The notes under the pieces were generated by a model. The model was not told where the DNA came from, searched no databases, and saw only the letters and a program-made list of their open reading frames with translations. 13,470 bases of DNA, from assembly GCA_024811115.1 (NCBI GenBank), contig JAKOGH010000705.1:1-13470 (forward strand), read 5' to 3'. Position numbers and translations under genes: made by a program. This document shows positions 1-9,621 of the stretch, in pieces; positions within the stretch are counted from its first letter, which is position 1; every line of letters starts with the position of its first letter. Source of the stretch: Terana coerulea. Lineage: Eukaryota; Basidiomycota; Agaricomycetes; Polyporales; Phanerochaetaceae.

Positions 1-976
1 CCACTGTGGCCCAAGCAATTCTTGCCAGCTTCTGGATTATTCTTAGCTCTGCATGCTATATCATTCTGGATTATATTGCTTCACATCTTTTTCTCTTGTT
101 GGGTTTTTATGCATAACACCGGCGGATTATTTAACTAATCCTTTATGTGTAAATACATCTCAGGTGTCATGCATTGTAAAACTACCCTTGGCATAAGCTG
201 GCTACCAGTTCGCATATCTGCTGAGACCCTGAGTGGGATTTGTAAGCTGAGACAATGGACAAGGCATCTGAGCTCACTTTGTGAAATGCCAAGACGCCCT
301 GACTGTACTCACATTGTCAACAGCCAACCTTGAAAGCTCTCCCTTTGCCTCCTCGTGCTCCTGTCCTAACTAGTGTTCATCTGTTAGTAGCCGGATAGGG
401 ATGTGATGCAAATATGTACCTAGCTTGGTCGTCTGTGTAGCAGAGGACGGAAGCGAAATCTAAGCTGTGTGTAGAATATCAGTACAGACATTTGGAGTTG
501 GTGCACGGTCAGAACTTATGAGTGGGTGAGCAGAATCGCAGAGTTGCGCGTGCCTTATGTGCGCATGCAGCCGGCTGTTAAGTCAGCACAGCCGCAAAGC
601 GCTGACTGCACACTGACCTGGGATCTGAGACATTGTTATTGAGTTGTAATACCCCACCCTGAAGCGCTACCCTGCGTGACAGCCGCACCCTGCACGCCGC
701 AGGGACACCGGCATAACAAACTCTGGTCATACTCCGAGCTCCATGTTGTATGCCATCCGGTTGAGATTCAAATCGTGGTGCTTCAACAGTGGTGCAAGCC
801 CTCATAAGGATTCCTGTATCCTGGTGCTGGTACGTGCAGAGGTGGGTGAGGTTGGGATATGTCTGCACCAAAGATCAAGGGCATGTTGTGAAACAATATT
901 GCTGGGAAGCCACGTACTCAGTTTCCAGACCGGAGTAATTTTTAGTGCCTTTTGTTAGAGTTGGCAGACAGACTGT

Positions 977-995
977 AACTTACTAGACGTAAGTT
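977..995. repeat. Hairpin, 7-bp stem with 5-nt loop
   Basis: AACTTAC at 977-983 is the reverse complement of GTAAGTT at 989-995, separated by TAGAC. The right arm also resembles a splice donor, but no open exon leads into it. Confidence 0.5.
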
Positions 996-1080
996 GACTT
1001 GGACAGCATTCAGGTTCAAGGGCTGAGGTACTCACCAGAGTTTCTATCAGCCGCCAGACGTGAGAAATGATAAAGATGGG

Positions 1081-1150
1081 TGCTGAAAGAGTTCCAGTCT
1101 CTCATGAGAAAGAGGCAAGCAGGTCGCCACTCACCACAACTCTTTCAGCA
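1081..1150. repeat. 13-bp perfect inverted repeat enclosing 44 nt
   Basis: TGCTGAAAGAGTT at 1081-1093 is exactly the reverse complement of AACTCTTTCAGCA at 1138-1150. Inside the loop lies a 10-bp palindrome, TCTCATGAGA, at 1100-1109. No flanking target-site duplication is obvious. The shape fits a very short MITE-like element or a transcribed hairpin that could feed small-RNA processing. The sequence alone does not decide between these. Confidence 0.6.
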
Positions 1151-1310
1151 ATGTTGCAAGTGGTAGAATCGGTCCGAGGAGTAGAATCCGTGCAAGCGTC
1201 TTATGGGCTGATCGGAAGCCTCTCCGAATACGGAAATTGAGCGTCAAACCTGCAAATTGGCGTAATCGGTAAGAGCCGCCAGGATTCCTTTCGATGTGAG
1301 TCTGTCTACT

Positions 1311-1331
1311 CTGCCTAGGGAGACTAGGCAG
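1311..1331. repeat. Hairpin, 8-bp stem with 5-nt loop
   Basis: CTGCCTAG at 1311-1318 pairs perfectly with CTAGGCAG at 1324-1331 around a GGAGA loop. There is no T-run after it and no adjacent gene, so it is not called a terminator. Confidence 0.5.
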
Positions 1332-1997
1332 GTCGTCTGCTCAGCCACATGCCCGCCTGAGGGAAGGCTGTTGTGGCTGCGGCCTGCAGCCTTACTTCTT
1401 GACTTTTCCCTTTTGTCTTGGCTGTCTCAGATGCAATATACTGCCTTCTCGGCCGTCTGAACACTCTCGGTCAGTTATTGCAGTGATGGTATTAGAGTTT
1501 TGACGAATAAAGCCGTGATAGCATCAAGTGGGTGGTGCCCGAGCTGCACAGAGAGCCAGAGCTCTCTCCAGCTGCCCCTATCCACCTATCATGCCGAGCC
1601 ATGCTTTTGGTTAACAGAATGACCCTGCGGGCAAAAGTATGCACCGGTGTGCTTAGTGAACTCATAGGCAGACCTTACTGACCTTGCTACCTTGCAAGAC
1701 AAGCATCGGAGCACGTGGTTAATCAGCGCGTCGTTTTAAATGATGAGTAGGGAGAAAGCGTACGGATCGTGTGAGGCTGCGCCTGAAGGTCGGTAAGTAG
1801 CCATTGAATTGCTATCACAGTCCCGGGCCCAAGGTCAGTCTCGAAGCAAAGGCATGCTGAATCTGGCCTGTCGACGTCACTTTGCCGAATTCGCAAGTCC
1901 GTTGACTTCGCTGAAAGCTGCCCCGCTGTCGTTCGACACGCGAAGCCATAACCGACCTGAACGCATATACAAAGGATGTCCTCGCCTTGCCCGCCAG

Positions 1998-2028
1998 TTT
2001 TACCTTCTCCTTTCCCCCATCTCTCTTC
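1998..2028 (+). promoter_or_regulatory. CT-rich leader or promoter tract of the gene at 2051
   Basis: A nearly pure pyrimidine stretch ends about 20 bases before the ATG at 2051. CT-rich tracts on the coding strand just before transcription or translation starts are common in highly expressed fungal genes. It supports the strand and start of the following gene. No clear TATA box was identified; the closest AT-rich run lies near 1965. Confidence 0.45.
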
Positions 2029-2050
2029 ATAACCCCCGCGACACTGCAAC

Positions 2051-3444
2051 ATGTGGGCATCGCTTATTGCACTCTCCTCCTTTCCTGGTCGAGTGCTCAG
2101 GCAAGCGCGGGACCTTTTTGTCGTTATGTGGTGGGCAAGGGACGTCCATACAATCGACCCGCCTCTCGTAGAGACACCGACTTCGCCTTCCGCCGATAAG
2201 CCAAGCCCGACACTTCTCGAGCTTACAACCCTCGACGCGACGAAGAGGCCTGTGGCTGGTTGTACTGCCGACCCGTGTTCGTGGGGCGACACATCCTTCG
2301 ACACCGAGTCGCAAGGTCGCAAGGTGCCCAAGTGAGTGCGATGAGCGCAACAATCATGCGTAATGGTGACTGACTAACAGACGTTTAACAGTTGGGACAG
2401 TGACACAGTCTTCTCAGTTTGGAATACTCGCAGTCGCACGGGACTAGCTTACGCCATGGAATCCACAGACGCTCTTGGTTTCAACCCGCGGAACACTCCT
2501 GTGTGAGTTTTACTGTCTTGAGTCGAGTCAAGCGTCGTTTTAAGCTATACCACCAGCTTGGACCTTCGCAACGTGACCATGCTCTGCGTACTCTTGGTCG
2601 CTTTGATCGCGCTGGGGCGGTATATATGGATTATGTTGCGACCCAAGCGTACCGCTCCAAAACGGTCTCGTAGGCGCGAGGCCCGCGTTGCTGCTGAAGC
2701 CCCGAAGAAGCTCGCCCCTGATATGACATTCTTCTGGTACTTCGCGGTTATAGGCATGCTGCACAGCGCACGCGAGCTCCCACAGGCGACGGCAGGCGCG
2801 CTGTCACTCGCGCCCGGCGACACGACTCCTCAGGCGGATGCGGACGCGATGCCGGAGGATGGAGACAAGGAGGATGCAGGCATTAAGGCTGATGACGGTG
2901 TCGCCGCTCAGGAGGACATCAAGGTGAGCTTCTGGGAATATTGCCTCATATCTTCGCAAATTGACAGCCCTCGAACCAGTTTGCACATTTTCACCCACTC
3001 CTGGATGCCCCTGAGGATCCTACCGGGGACATCGTGCCCATTCCTATCTCTGACCTCTCTATCGAGGACTTCTCGCCTATCGACACCTCGGTCCCTTCGC
3101 TCTCTCAGGACTCCATCCCTAGGACACCGCCTTCGCTTCAGAACTCCGCTGCGACATCGCCATCATCTCCTACGGCAGCTACACCCACGTCTTCTCGCAT
3201 TGTACTACCACAAACCCCTAGCTCAGCTGTCTTGCGCGGAGGTGTAACGCCGTTTCTAGCCAAGAGATCCGTCTCGGCGCCCATCCGCGAAAAAGTTGGT
3301 GTGCTGATTGAGAAATTCATTCGCCCAACGCCGCCTCGTCTGCATCGACCCTCGGAAAGGCGGGACAGTAGTAGCGCACCTACGGATGGTGAAGTTCAGT
3401 CGGGAGGAACGTGGCGGGCCCGCACGACGTCACGCGAGCCTTAA
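2051..3444 (+). CDS. Spliced gene for a 411-residue single-span membrane protein, function unknown
   Basis: Four exons, 2051-2331, 2392-2502, 2557-2923 and 2968-3444, total 1236 nt and stay in phase across introns of 60, 54 and 44 nt. Each intron has a GTGAG donor and an AG acceptor, and the first has a CTAAC branch site. The ATG at 2051 follows an in-frame TAA at 2030 and a CT-rich tract. In the protein, residues 1-130 are soluble-looking with one CxxxxC pair (C71, C76). Residues 137-158 form a strong membrane span, followed by an Arg/Lys cluster at 159-174 that argues for a cytosolic C-terminus. A weaker hydrophobic patch lies at 187-200. Residues 225-251 are acidic, and 276-345 are Ser/Thr/Pro-rich. 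No classical signal peptide is evident. I do not recognise the family; a fungus-restricted membrane protein is the inference. Codons ending in A are rare, as expected for real fungal coding sequence. Confidence 0.8.
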
Positions 3445-3495
3445 GACCGCGGTGGAGGGAATACTTGACTATGCCTCATGTGTGAGGACATACCA

Positions 3496-3527
3496 CTTTT
3501 TCTTTTTCTTTTTCCTCTTTCCCCTTC
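3496..3527 (+). promoter_or_regulatory. 32-nt uninterrupted pyrimidine run
   Basis: The run starts with three copies of CTTTTT (3496-3513) and continues pyrimidine-only to 3527. It lies 50 bases after the stop of the membrane-protein gene. It could be part of that gene's 3' UTR or the CT-box of a further + strand transcript. A 53-codon frame starting at an ATG near 3577 follows, but I cannot support it as a gene. Confidence 0.4.
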
Positions 3528-3786
3528 GTTCGTTATCAGTCTGATTTTCTGCACACGACTAGCAATACCGACATCAATGGTCAACCGTGGACGCCCCCTG
3601 ATTATTTCAACGACGTCCTGCGTTAGTTTCGCTCACAGTACTATTTATCCCCATTTCCTCGTCGCACAGTTGATTACGTCTCCATTCGTTTTGTATCCAT
3701 GGATTACACTTAGAATCTTAGAATTAATCGCACCTTGAGTCTTGACCTTGCCGCTGGGACGGTTGCGCTTGTGTAGAGTTGTCGAA

Positions 3787-3806
3787 CGTTCAACGTCGTT
3801 CAACGT
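3787..3806. repeat. Tandem duplication of a 10-mer
   Basis: CGTTCAACGT occurs twice head to tail. The duplication overlaps a GAACGTTC palindrome at its left edge. Confidence 0.6.
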
Positions 3807-4073
3807 ACATCGTCTGAGGTCTGTGTGGTCCGAAGCTCGAGCTCGAATGCTGAACGACCTCCTCATGATTGGCTTTAATATACATTCCCAAGGGCTAGGC
3901 GCAGCTTGCATAGAGGCAACATAAGGGGTCCAAGACGTATCGTAGGAGCGAAAATAATAAGACGATTCACACCGCATTTCTCTACCGCCTCGCTACTTGA
4001 TCGCTTACTACGGTGTCATGTTGATTCCCTTCTGCGGGATACACCCGCGAGCGCGACCGTGCATAGGTTCGCC

Positions 4074-4087
4074 CTGAGTACTGAGTA
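4074..4087. repeat. Tandem duplication of a 7-mer
   Basis: CTGAGTA is present twice in a row, followed by a partial CTG. It is probably a slippage product. Confidence 0.5.
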
Positions 4088-4232
4088 CTGTACACCACCG
4101 GAGTGAACACGCCGACGCCTACGAGGAACCTGTGAATCCGCTGTTGAGGCCGTTGAGGTCGATGGCCCAACTTGGAAGCCCCTCAGGGCTACCGCTGCGG
4201 CCGGGAGTGGCGATTACTGCCTTTATATCCGT

Positions 4233-4256
4233 CCTAACGGTTTTCCTAACGGTTTT
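4233..4256. repeat. Tandem duplication of a 12-mer
   Basis: CCTAACGGTTTT occurs twice head to tail, with a third partial copy (CCT) after it. The unit length is a multiple of three and preserves the open frames on both strands. Confidence 0.6.
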
Positions 4257-4541
4257 CCTGGTGAGTCTACGGCGGTTGCGAGACGTCGCGGACAATGCTA
4301 CGTCCGTTGTAGGTCACACACAGCTCTTCACAATCTAGGTAAATGTCAGCTTCAAGCGCAATGCAGAGAAGGTCAACTGACCAGCGGAACGGTTTATCAA
4401 GTATTCCTCGTTGTAATACTGAGACTACCTTGCTGGAGGGTACGGCACGCGTTCAGGTGCAGTCGCGAATGCCCGAATGTTATATCAAATATACATACAT
4501 ACATCTACTCCAAGCCGCCTATTTCACCGTCCCTTTCGCCC

Positions 4542-5589
4542 TCAGTCGTGGGCATTGTGTTTTTGCTCATCTGCCCAGTACTCCGAGCACGGCCTCTGCT
4601 TGGTCAGACGAGTTTATTATCAGCTGTAACTCCGTCGTGATAAAGATGAGCAACTTACTTCAACATCTGGACGGCGAGCGAAAGGGCGTGAACGTCTTCC
4701 AGTGCGAGATCCTTTGGCCCAAAGGAACGGACCGCACCTGCGCTGCATACACGGGCATGGGCGCATACAACGACCTTTCGCGGCGATGCAATATATTTTC
4801 AACCAAAGGAGGGAGGTATCGTCAGTCGTGGGAGCAGCCGTTGCCGGCCTGGCACTGCCGGCGGATAGCCTCTTCGGAAAGGCAGGCTCAGAGGTTGCAG
4901 GCTGCACCGTCTGGCTACGAGTGGGGTTTGGCTGAGGCGCGATGACGTTCCTGACCGAGGTAGCCCATGACGTTGATAGTCGTCTGCACCCGCTGGCCGC
5001 TGTCTCGGCTTCGGTACAGCACAGTCAGTGCCAGAATCGACGGATACGTGCAGATTTGGCCTGAGATACGAGGAGTGAGAGCGGAATAGACCAGACGAGC
5101 CTTCCTTGCGGCTGTCTCTTGTCGCGCAGTACAATAGAAATTTTGAGAATGAGGACTATTTGATGGAAACTGATACAGGAGAGTTGGCAGTGCGAGACAG
5201 GACTTCTTGTCTCCCATGAGGATGGAGGAGCGGAGAAGGAAAACACCATGAGCGGATCCACAGATAACACGATCGGCCAAGCTTGGTGGGTGCAGTGGGG
5301 ACGTCATGCGCTCGTATAAGAAAGCACCAGGGCCCGGTGGCTCGAAATCAGCTGTGAACGGGAGGTGCCGACGCGTCTTGCACCCGACGGGCTGTGATGA
5401 GTTATCGAGAGGAGCAAATGAAGCCTTGGACACTGCCAGACAACATGGGGGGACCCGGTGCGTGCGCCGAAGTCGGCAGATCGCATTTCGGATGGCCTCG
5501 AATAACCCTCCCTGTTCAGGGGTGGCGTTCCTGGGTCCATCGTCGAGACAATTGCCAGTGGCGACGTGATGCGCTTCAGGTCTTAGTGA
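4542..5589 (-). CDS. Probable spliced gene or decayed gene, 5' end unresolved, function unknown
   Basis: Three stop-free blocks on the minus strand join in phase: 5589-5070, 4999-4659 and 4595-4542. The first intron (5069-5000, 70 nt) has a GTATCT donor, a CTGAC branch and a GACAG acceptor. The second (4658-4596, 63 nt) has a GTAAGT donor, a CTGAC 11 nt before the acceptor, and CAG. The first block runs 173 codons with few A-ending codons. Block two starts with a region rich in Pro, Ala, Thr and Ser and becomes Arg/Cys-rich towards its end. No ATG occurs in the first 100 codons of block one, so at least one upstream exon is missing from this model, or the gene is broken. If an additional intron precedes the last donor, the C-terminus would instead end with a TAG at 4505. 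I recognise no domain. Confidence 0.4.
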
Positions 5590-5803
5590 CTATCGATCTC
5601 CATGACTTCGCGGTACTCGTCAGCAAGCGGTCGGCGTGACCATCGAGTTCTCCTGCGCTGTGTCCCACGAGCAGCTCCGGCACTGCCGAGCTCTCCCAGC
5701 TGACACTCTTCCTCTCCCTCTTCTCCCGGCAACCGCGATGCAAGACAGCCCGTCGCTCGCAAGCGGAGGCGGCGAAAATGCTATACGAGTCCTAACCCAG
5801 GGT

Positions 5804-5859
5804 CTGCGAGAAGTGTCAGTTTTGCTCGTTACTAGCGCCAGCATGCTGGAGATGCATAC
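5804..5859 (-). other. Candidate spliceosomal intron, 56 nt
   Basis: On the minus strand this segment starts GTATGC, carries ACTGAC 17 nt from its end and finishes with a pyrimidine-rich CTTCTCGCAG. Size and motifs match the other introns. The exon that would follow it is stop-free for about 60 codons in one frame, but the preceding exon could not be resolved. It may belong to an upstream part of the gene at 4542-5589 or to a separate one. Confidence 0.3.
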
Positions 5860-6451
5860 ATCTCTTCCTGTGGATGGCCTCTTCACCCTCGCTGTGCCCG
5901 ACGCTGCACTCCCCGCTCGCCGGCATCGCATCACAGTCGCTTTTCGGCTCTATCGCACTGAATATACCAGGGAGGTCCCGCAAGGAGTGAAGTGTTTGCA
6001 TGCGGCGCATAGGAGGCCCGGCTCGGCGCACCTGACAATAATATCTAAGTTGTAGATCCTGCAATGAATGCAACGACGTACCATTCTCTTACTATTACTC
6101 CTCACGCGATATACTTGATATGTCCACGAGTTTGGCACGCTCCTCTTCCGTCGTTCCCGCAGCATGCAAGCACAAGAACGGCCCAGCCTCCTGCGGCCCA
6201 GTGGGGATGAGCGGACAGAGCTTTTAGGTAAAGGGAAATAAGGGAAATTGGCCGCTTGAAGGCAGGACAAATGAAGTGCGTTTACGGCCCCGGAAAGCCG
6301 CTAAGATGTTATGAGCGTGATGAAGGGTGGTTTGAAGTTGCTATGAGATGTACCTCAAGTGTCTCGGCAGATGAGGCTGTAGTTGAGGTCTGCGGGCGAC
6401 GTCAGGCATATTCGGTCTCCAGAACGAGTCTCATACGGAAGCCATGTACCA

Positions 6452-6983
6452 TCAAGTAAGCCGCGTCCCTTCAGCTTCCGTGTAGATCCCAATCCTCGCT
6501 TCAGCCATAACCGTGAGTTGCTCCTGCGTGCACCGTGTTCGATTGACTTGCACGCGATGCGCTTGCGGAAGGGTCGCGGTAATTAAGTCGTATCGCTCCC
6601 GTCTTCCGGTCAAGTATACGCAGAGAACTGGGATGGGAAGCGTTGTGCAATACGCACATCGTATAATGGATAAGTCGTGAGGGTAGGGAACGAGCACAGT
6701 TCAGGTTGTAATGGTCGAGCGAGACGAAGGTGAGATTGAAGCAAGGCGTTAGCGCTTTACGCTTACCCGAGTCTGACTGCCTCCATCCCACCACGAGGAC
6801 CCACAGCATACGCCACCACGCTACAGCTCTAATGGCTACGACCAGATCACAGACCACGCTCGCATGCCTCAATCGCACCTTGTGTTGTCCGCGGCACGAC
6901 TTGGCGAAATGAAGCACAATGCCCAGACCTTCAAGCTTCAAGCTATGAGAACGCAGTGTCTGGCATGGAGACTCCACGTTCAA
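6452..6983 (-). CDS. Weak two-block coding candidate
   Basis: A minus-strand frame from 6983 to 6767 and one from 6627 to 6452 join in phase if 6766-6628 is removed (GTAAGC donor, CCCAG acceptor), giving 130 codons plus a stop. The first block ends in a hydrophobic, Trp- and Val-rich stretch; the second is polar. The proposed intron (139 nt) is much longer than the others, lacks a good branch site near its end, and there is no ATG at the start. Read without splicing, the first frame is open for 160 codons to 6501, which can happen by chance. No family is recognised. Confidence 0.2.
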
Positions 6984-8133
6984 CCTCCAACGCCACCAGG
7001 AAGAGCTTTGTAGATCTAAAAAACGTGGCTAAGTACAGTTCAAGACGCATTGATCATCGGGACCATGTCACCATGACGAGACCTCAGTACTCAAATCGTA
7101 CTTCTGTGCATATTCCCCAATTGTGAACGGCCATATCAGGTAGCACTGTCGCAGAGTTGCGCTACATGGCAGTTACGCGTAAGGGTACGCTTATCCATTG
7201 CTACAGCTTACCTGCCTGCATCTGAGGCCATGACATGTACCTAGGCGCATATAGTCATGATGTCGCACCTTGCTCCCCCCGCGCTCTCGCTTGCATGTCC
7301 TGCAGGATCCCTTGTTGCACTAAGAACAGGATTTCAGTATCTCTGTGAGTTTATATATCATAATTTGCTCTGCAAACGCTCACAAGCACATCCATAGTCC
7401 CCTATTTCTTCCTGTCTCGAGCTTCAACTGGTGTGTCATTATCTCATCTCTGTGTTCAATTCCTGGTGCCAGCCCACATCCAGTCCATACAGTGCAGTCA
7501 TTGCACATACCTATGCTTTGGAACTGAACAGACTGCATGGGTATGATCCAAAACTGCCGAATCATCTGGTATTCTGCAAGCGGGATCTTGCAGTGTAGTG
7601 AACCTGCAGGGTGCTGTAAGCCGATAACCACGATTTGCAGTCTTGGGTCTCATCTCTACAGTTTGTTCTGTTCAGTGGCACTTTGTCCAATGCATCGTTC
7701 GACGGAGGCATCTTACTCCCTATGGTCACGCCCATTATCCTCGATGGCCGGCTTCTGCGATGTACACGCTGGCATAGTAATCCGTAAACCATCATATATC
7801 AATGAGCGGAAATGCTGTCGACAACGAAGAGGATCGGTCCCGCTGCTGTATCCGACTAGGCGGTCACTTCTATATGAATCATCAATTCAATAGCCCATGC
7901 ATCATGAAAAAGCATGGCCTGCAAGCTGGCGCAGTCATTGCTGGTAATCGAAGGTAACACACCTTCAGTCTGAAGCCAGATAGTAATCATCTTGACGTTC
8001 TTGTGTGTAGTCTCCGTCACCACAGTACGAGGTTCCTGAGCAATCGTCGTGCCTGCTGTCTCCGCAGGGTGGCGTAAGGCGATATAGGCAAATCTATCAT
8101 TGCTCACAAGGTAGCGGTCATTGCAATGGAGCT

Positions 8134-8589
8134 GTGGAGGGCGAGCTGCATCCCGTGTACAGTGAGCAAAATTGCGTATCGTTCGATGTTGCTGAGGCTA
8201 GCGGGCTTGCGGTTGATTTCACTTGCTTGCCAGATATTCAACGACGCGTTGACCGTGTAGCAAGGCCGCAGGTGCGGATGGAAGTGATGTCGACTGTGGT
8301 TAATGTGTTGTCCGTTAGCTGGTCACGGCTATCGCCCAAAAAGGAGGTGGCCTATGGGCAATGGAGATGTATGGGGGAGGGAAGGGGCGATGCGACTGCT
8401 GAACAGCGCGCTCCAAGGCAAACATAGCCGCTCGTCCCGCACAATGGCTGGAAGCCTTACGACAATCATGAAGGAGAAGACCCCGAAAGTACGTCTGCAG
8501 ACATCTTCTCAGTGACCCTCACTGACATATTCATCGGGAACTCAAAGGTCGATGTCATTTCATTGCTCCCTTGTCTAGCTGAGGCTTAA
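8134..8589 (+). pseudogene. Open frame interrupted by one in-frame TAG
   Basis: One frame is open from 8134 to a TAG at 8425-8427 and continues in the same frame to a TAA at 8587-8589. The downstream part includes an acidic stretch (residues DNHEGEDPE) followed by alternating hydrophobic and polar residues. There is no ATG near the beginning, so 8134 is a GTG. It may be a decayed exon, two unrelated frames, or part of an intron-containing gene whose splice sites I could not place. Confidence 0.2.
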
Positions 8590-8757
8590 AGAACCCTCGG
8601 GGAGGACGAGGCGCAACGGCGAGGACAGGTCTTCGGGTCAGCATCTAGACCAAACGGTGACCTTGTTCCACATCAGCTAGAGTGCGACTGGACGACTGAC
8701 TCGGATCACAATTTCCCCATATACAGGCAGTGCAGGACCCCTGCCCTGTGCGTTTCC

Positions 8758-8775
8758 AGCTTGCGTGTGCAAGCT
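8758..8775. repeat. Hairpin, 7-bp stem with 4-nt loop
   Basis: AGCTTGC at 8758-8764 pairs with GCAAGCT at 8769-8775 around GTGT. No neighbouring gene indicates a role. Confidence 0.5.
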
Positions 8776-9603
8776 CTCGTGGGGAATCCCCATCAACCTA
8801 ATCGTCAGAACGTCTGCATGGAATGAAGTCCGTGGGTACTTGCGCAGACGCGAAAAAGTACCTTGTAGCTAACTTTATCTGATTTTTCAGCGCACCAATC
8901 TACGACCACCCACCAGCTCCCCTGCTCTGGTCCCGGGCTCAATATGTAAACGCGCCCTATTATCCCGCGTGATGGAGAACTTTCTGCGCGGCGGCGCGTC
9001 AGCACCAACGCTCAGGCTCCCTGAGTTCCGTCCTCGCGCATAGGCTGCTGAAAAATTATTTCAACCCTCGGTCCCTTTTCTACAGGAGAACCAGATTTAC
9101 ACATCGCCGTCGCCGAGTATTCCCAATGCGCTGGAGCCCAAGATGGCGGATCGGGTGCGAGGGCAGGCGCGTGCCAACACCTTCAACCCGTTCCGTTGAC
9201 AATCCTCTCTGACGTCGACTGATAGCGTCAGCGCGTACGATCTCTGCTCGGGCATTTTACCGCCACCCGGCACGCGAGGCACTACGGCGCGCCGGCACCT
9301 CCAAGGGCTCGACAGACACTGAGGGCTCCCGAGATTCGTTGAGACAAAGGCAATAGCGCTGCCTTGCTATTGCTACTTGCCCATGAATTAATTGCGGTGC
9401 TATAGGTCCCACTTCTTGCGCTTGGTCAAACCTACCGGCATCTCCTCGCTCGAAAGTTTAAGCACATGGCCGCGGTGCGTTACACATACTCAGGAAAAAG
9501 ACGTTGAACCGCGAGTCATTATCTGAACCCACTCCAATTGAGAGTGTACTGCGTATATACATTGATCTAATTTCGCTGGTCTCAACAGGCACATCGAACA
9601 CCG

Positions 9604-9621
9604 AGGACCCCCAGGACCCCC
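9604..9621. repeat. Tandem duplication of a 9-mer
   Basis: AGGACCCCC occurs twice head to tail in a C-rich context and is probably a slippage product. Confidence 0.5.

Larger units (their letters stand above)
1..1997. other. Stretch without a supported gene
   Basis: I find no reading frame here joined by convincing introns and no RNA gene. The left 140 bases are AT-rich and carry a direct repeat of TTCTGGATTAT at 30-40 and 64-74. Hairpins at 977-995, 1081-1150 and 1311-1331 are listed separately. The 202-codon minus-strand frame ending at 1723 lies mostly antisense to the first exon of the gene at 2051 and is read as its shadow. The region could hold the untranslated ends of a gene lying to the left, or decayed sequence. 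Confidence 0.4.
3528..4541. other. Stretch without a supported gene, with short tandem repeats
   Basis: Both strands between about 4077 and 4338 are free of stops in one frame each, and a GTGAGT donor-like site lies at 4260, but I could not build a gene with a start. Three short tandem duplications occur at 3787-3806, 4074-4087 and 4233-4256. The last exon of the minus-strand gene may extend to 4505 in an alternative frame. Confidence 0.35.

Noticed and set aside
1..138. 45-codon hydrophobic frame open from the left edge to a TAA at 136-138
   Set aside because: The stretch is T-rich, so any frame translates as hydrophobic; a second + frame is equally hydrophobic over 111 bases. More likely 3' UTR or intergenic.
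743..790. Possible tRNA T-arm (GATTCAAATC)
   Set aside because: No matching acceptor, D-arm or anticodon stem could be built around it.
1723..2331. 202-residue minus-strand open frame
   Set aside because: Its 3' two-fifths extend beyond the gene, but the coding-like part is antisense to exon 1 of the well-supported + strand gene at 2051, which has in-phase introns.
4960..5060. Minus-strand segment resembling the Ser-Arg...Arg...Ile-Asn motif of fungal DUF6534 membrane proteins
   Set aside because: Only a few spaced residues agree, the surrounding segments are not clearly membrane-spanning, and most of the segment lies in an intron in the best splice model.
8680..9220. Chain of + strand exon-like segments with a good acceptor near 8888
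   Set aside because: The segments read well locally but I found no start, and the proposed donors further on are poor; local protein-likeness also appears in other frames here.
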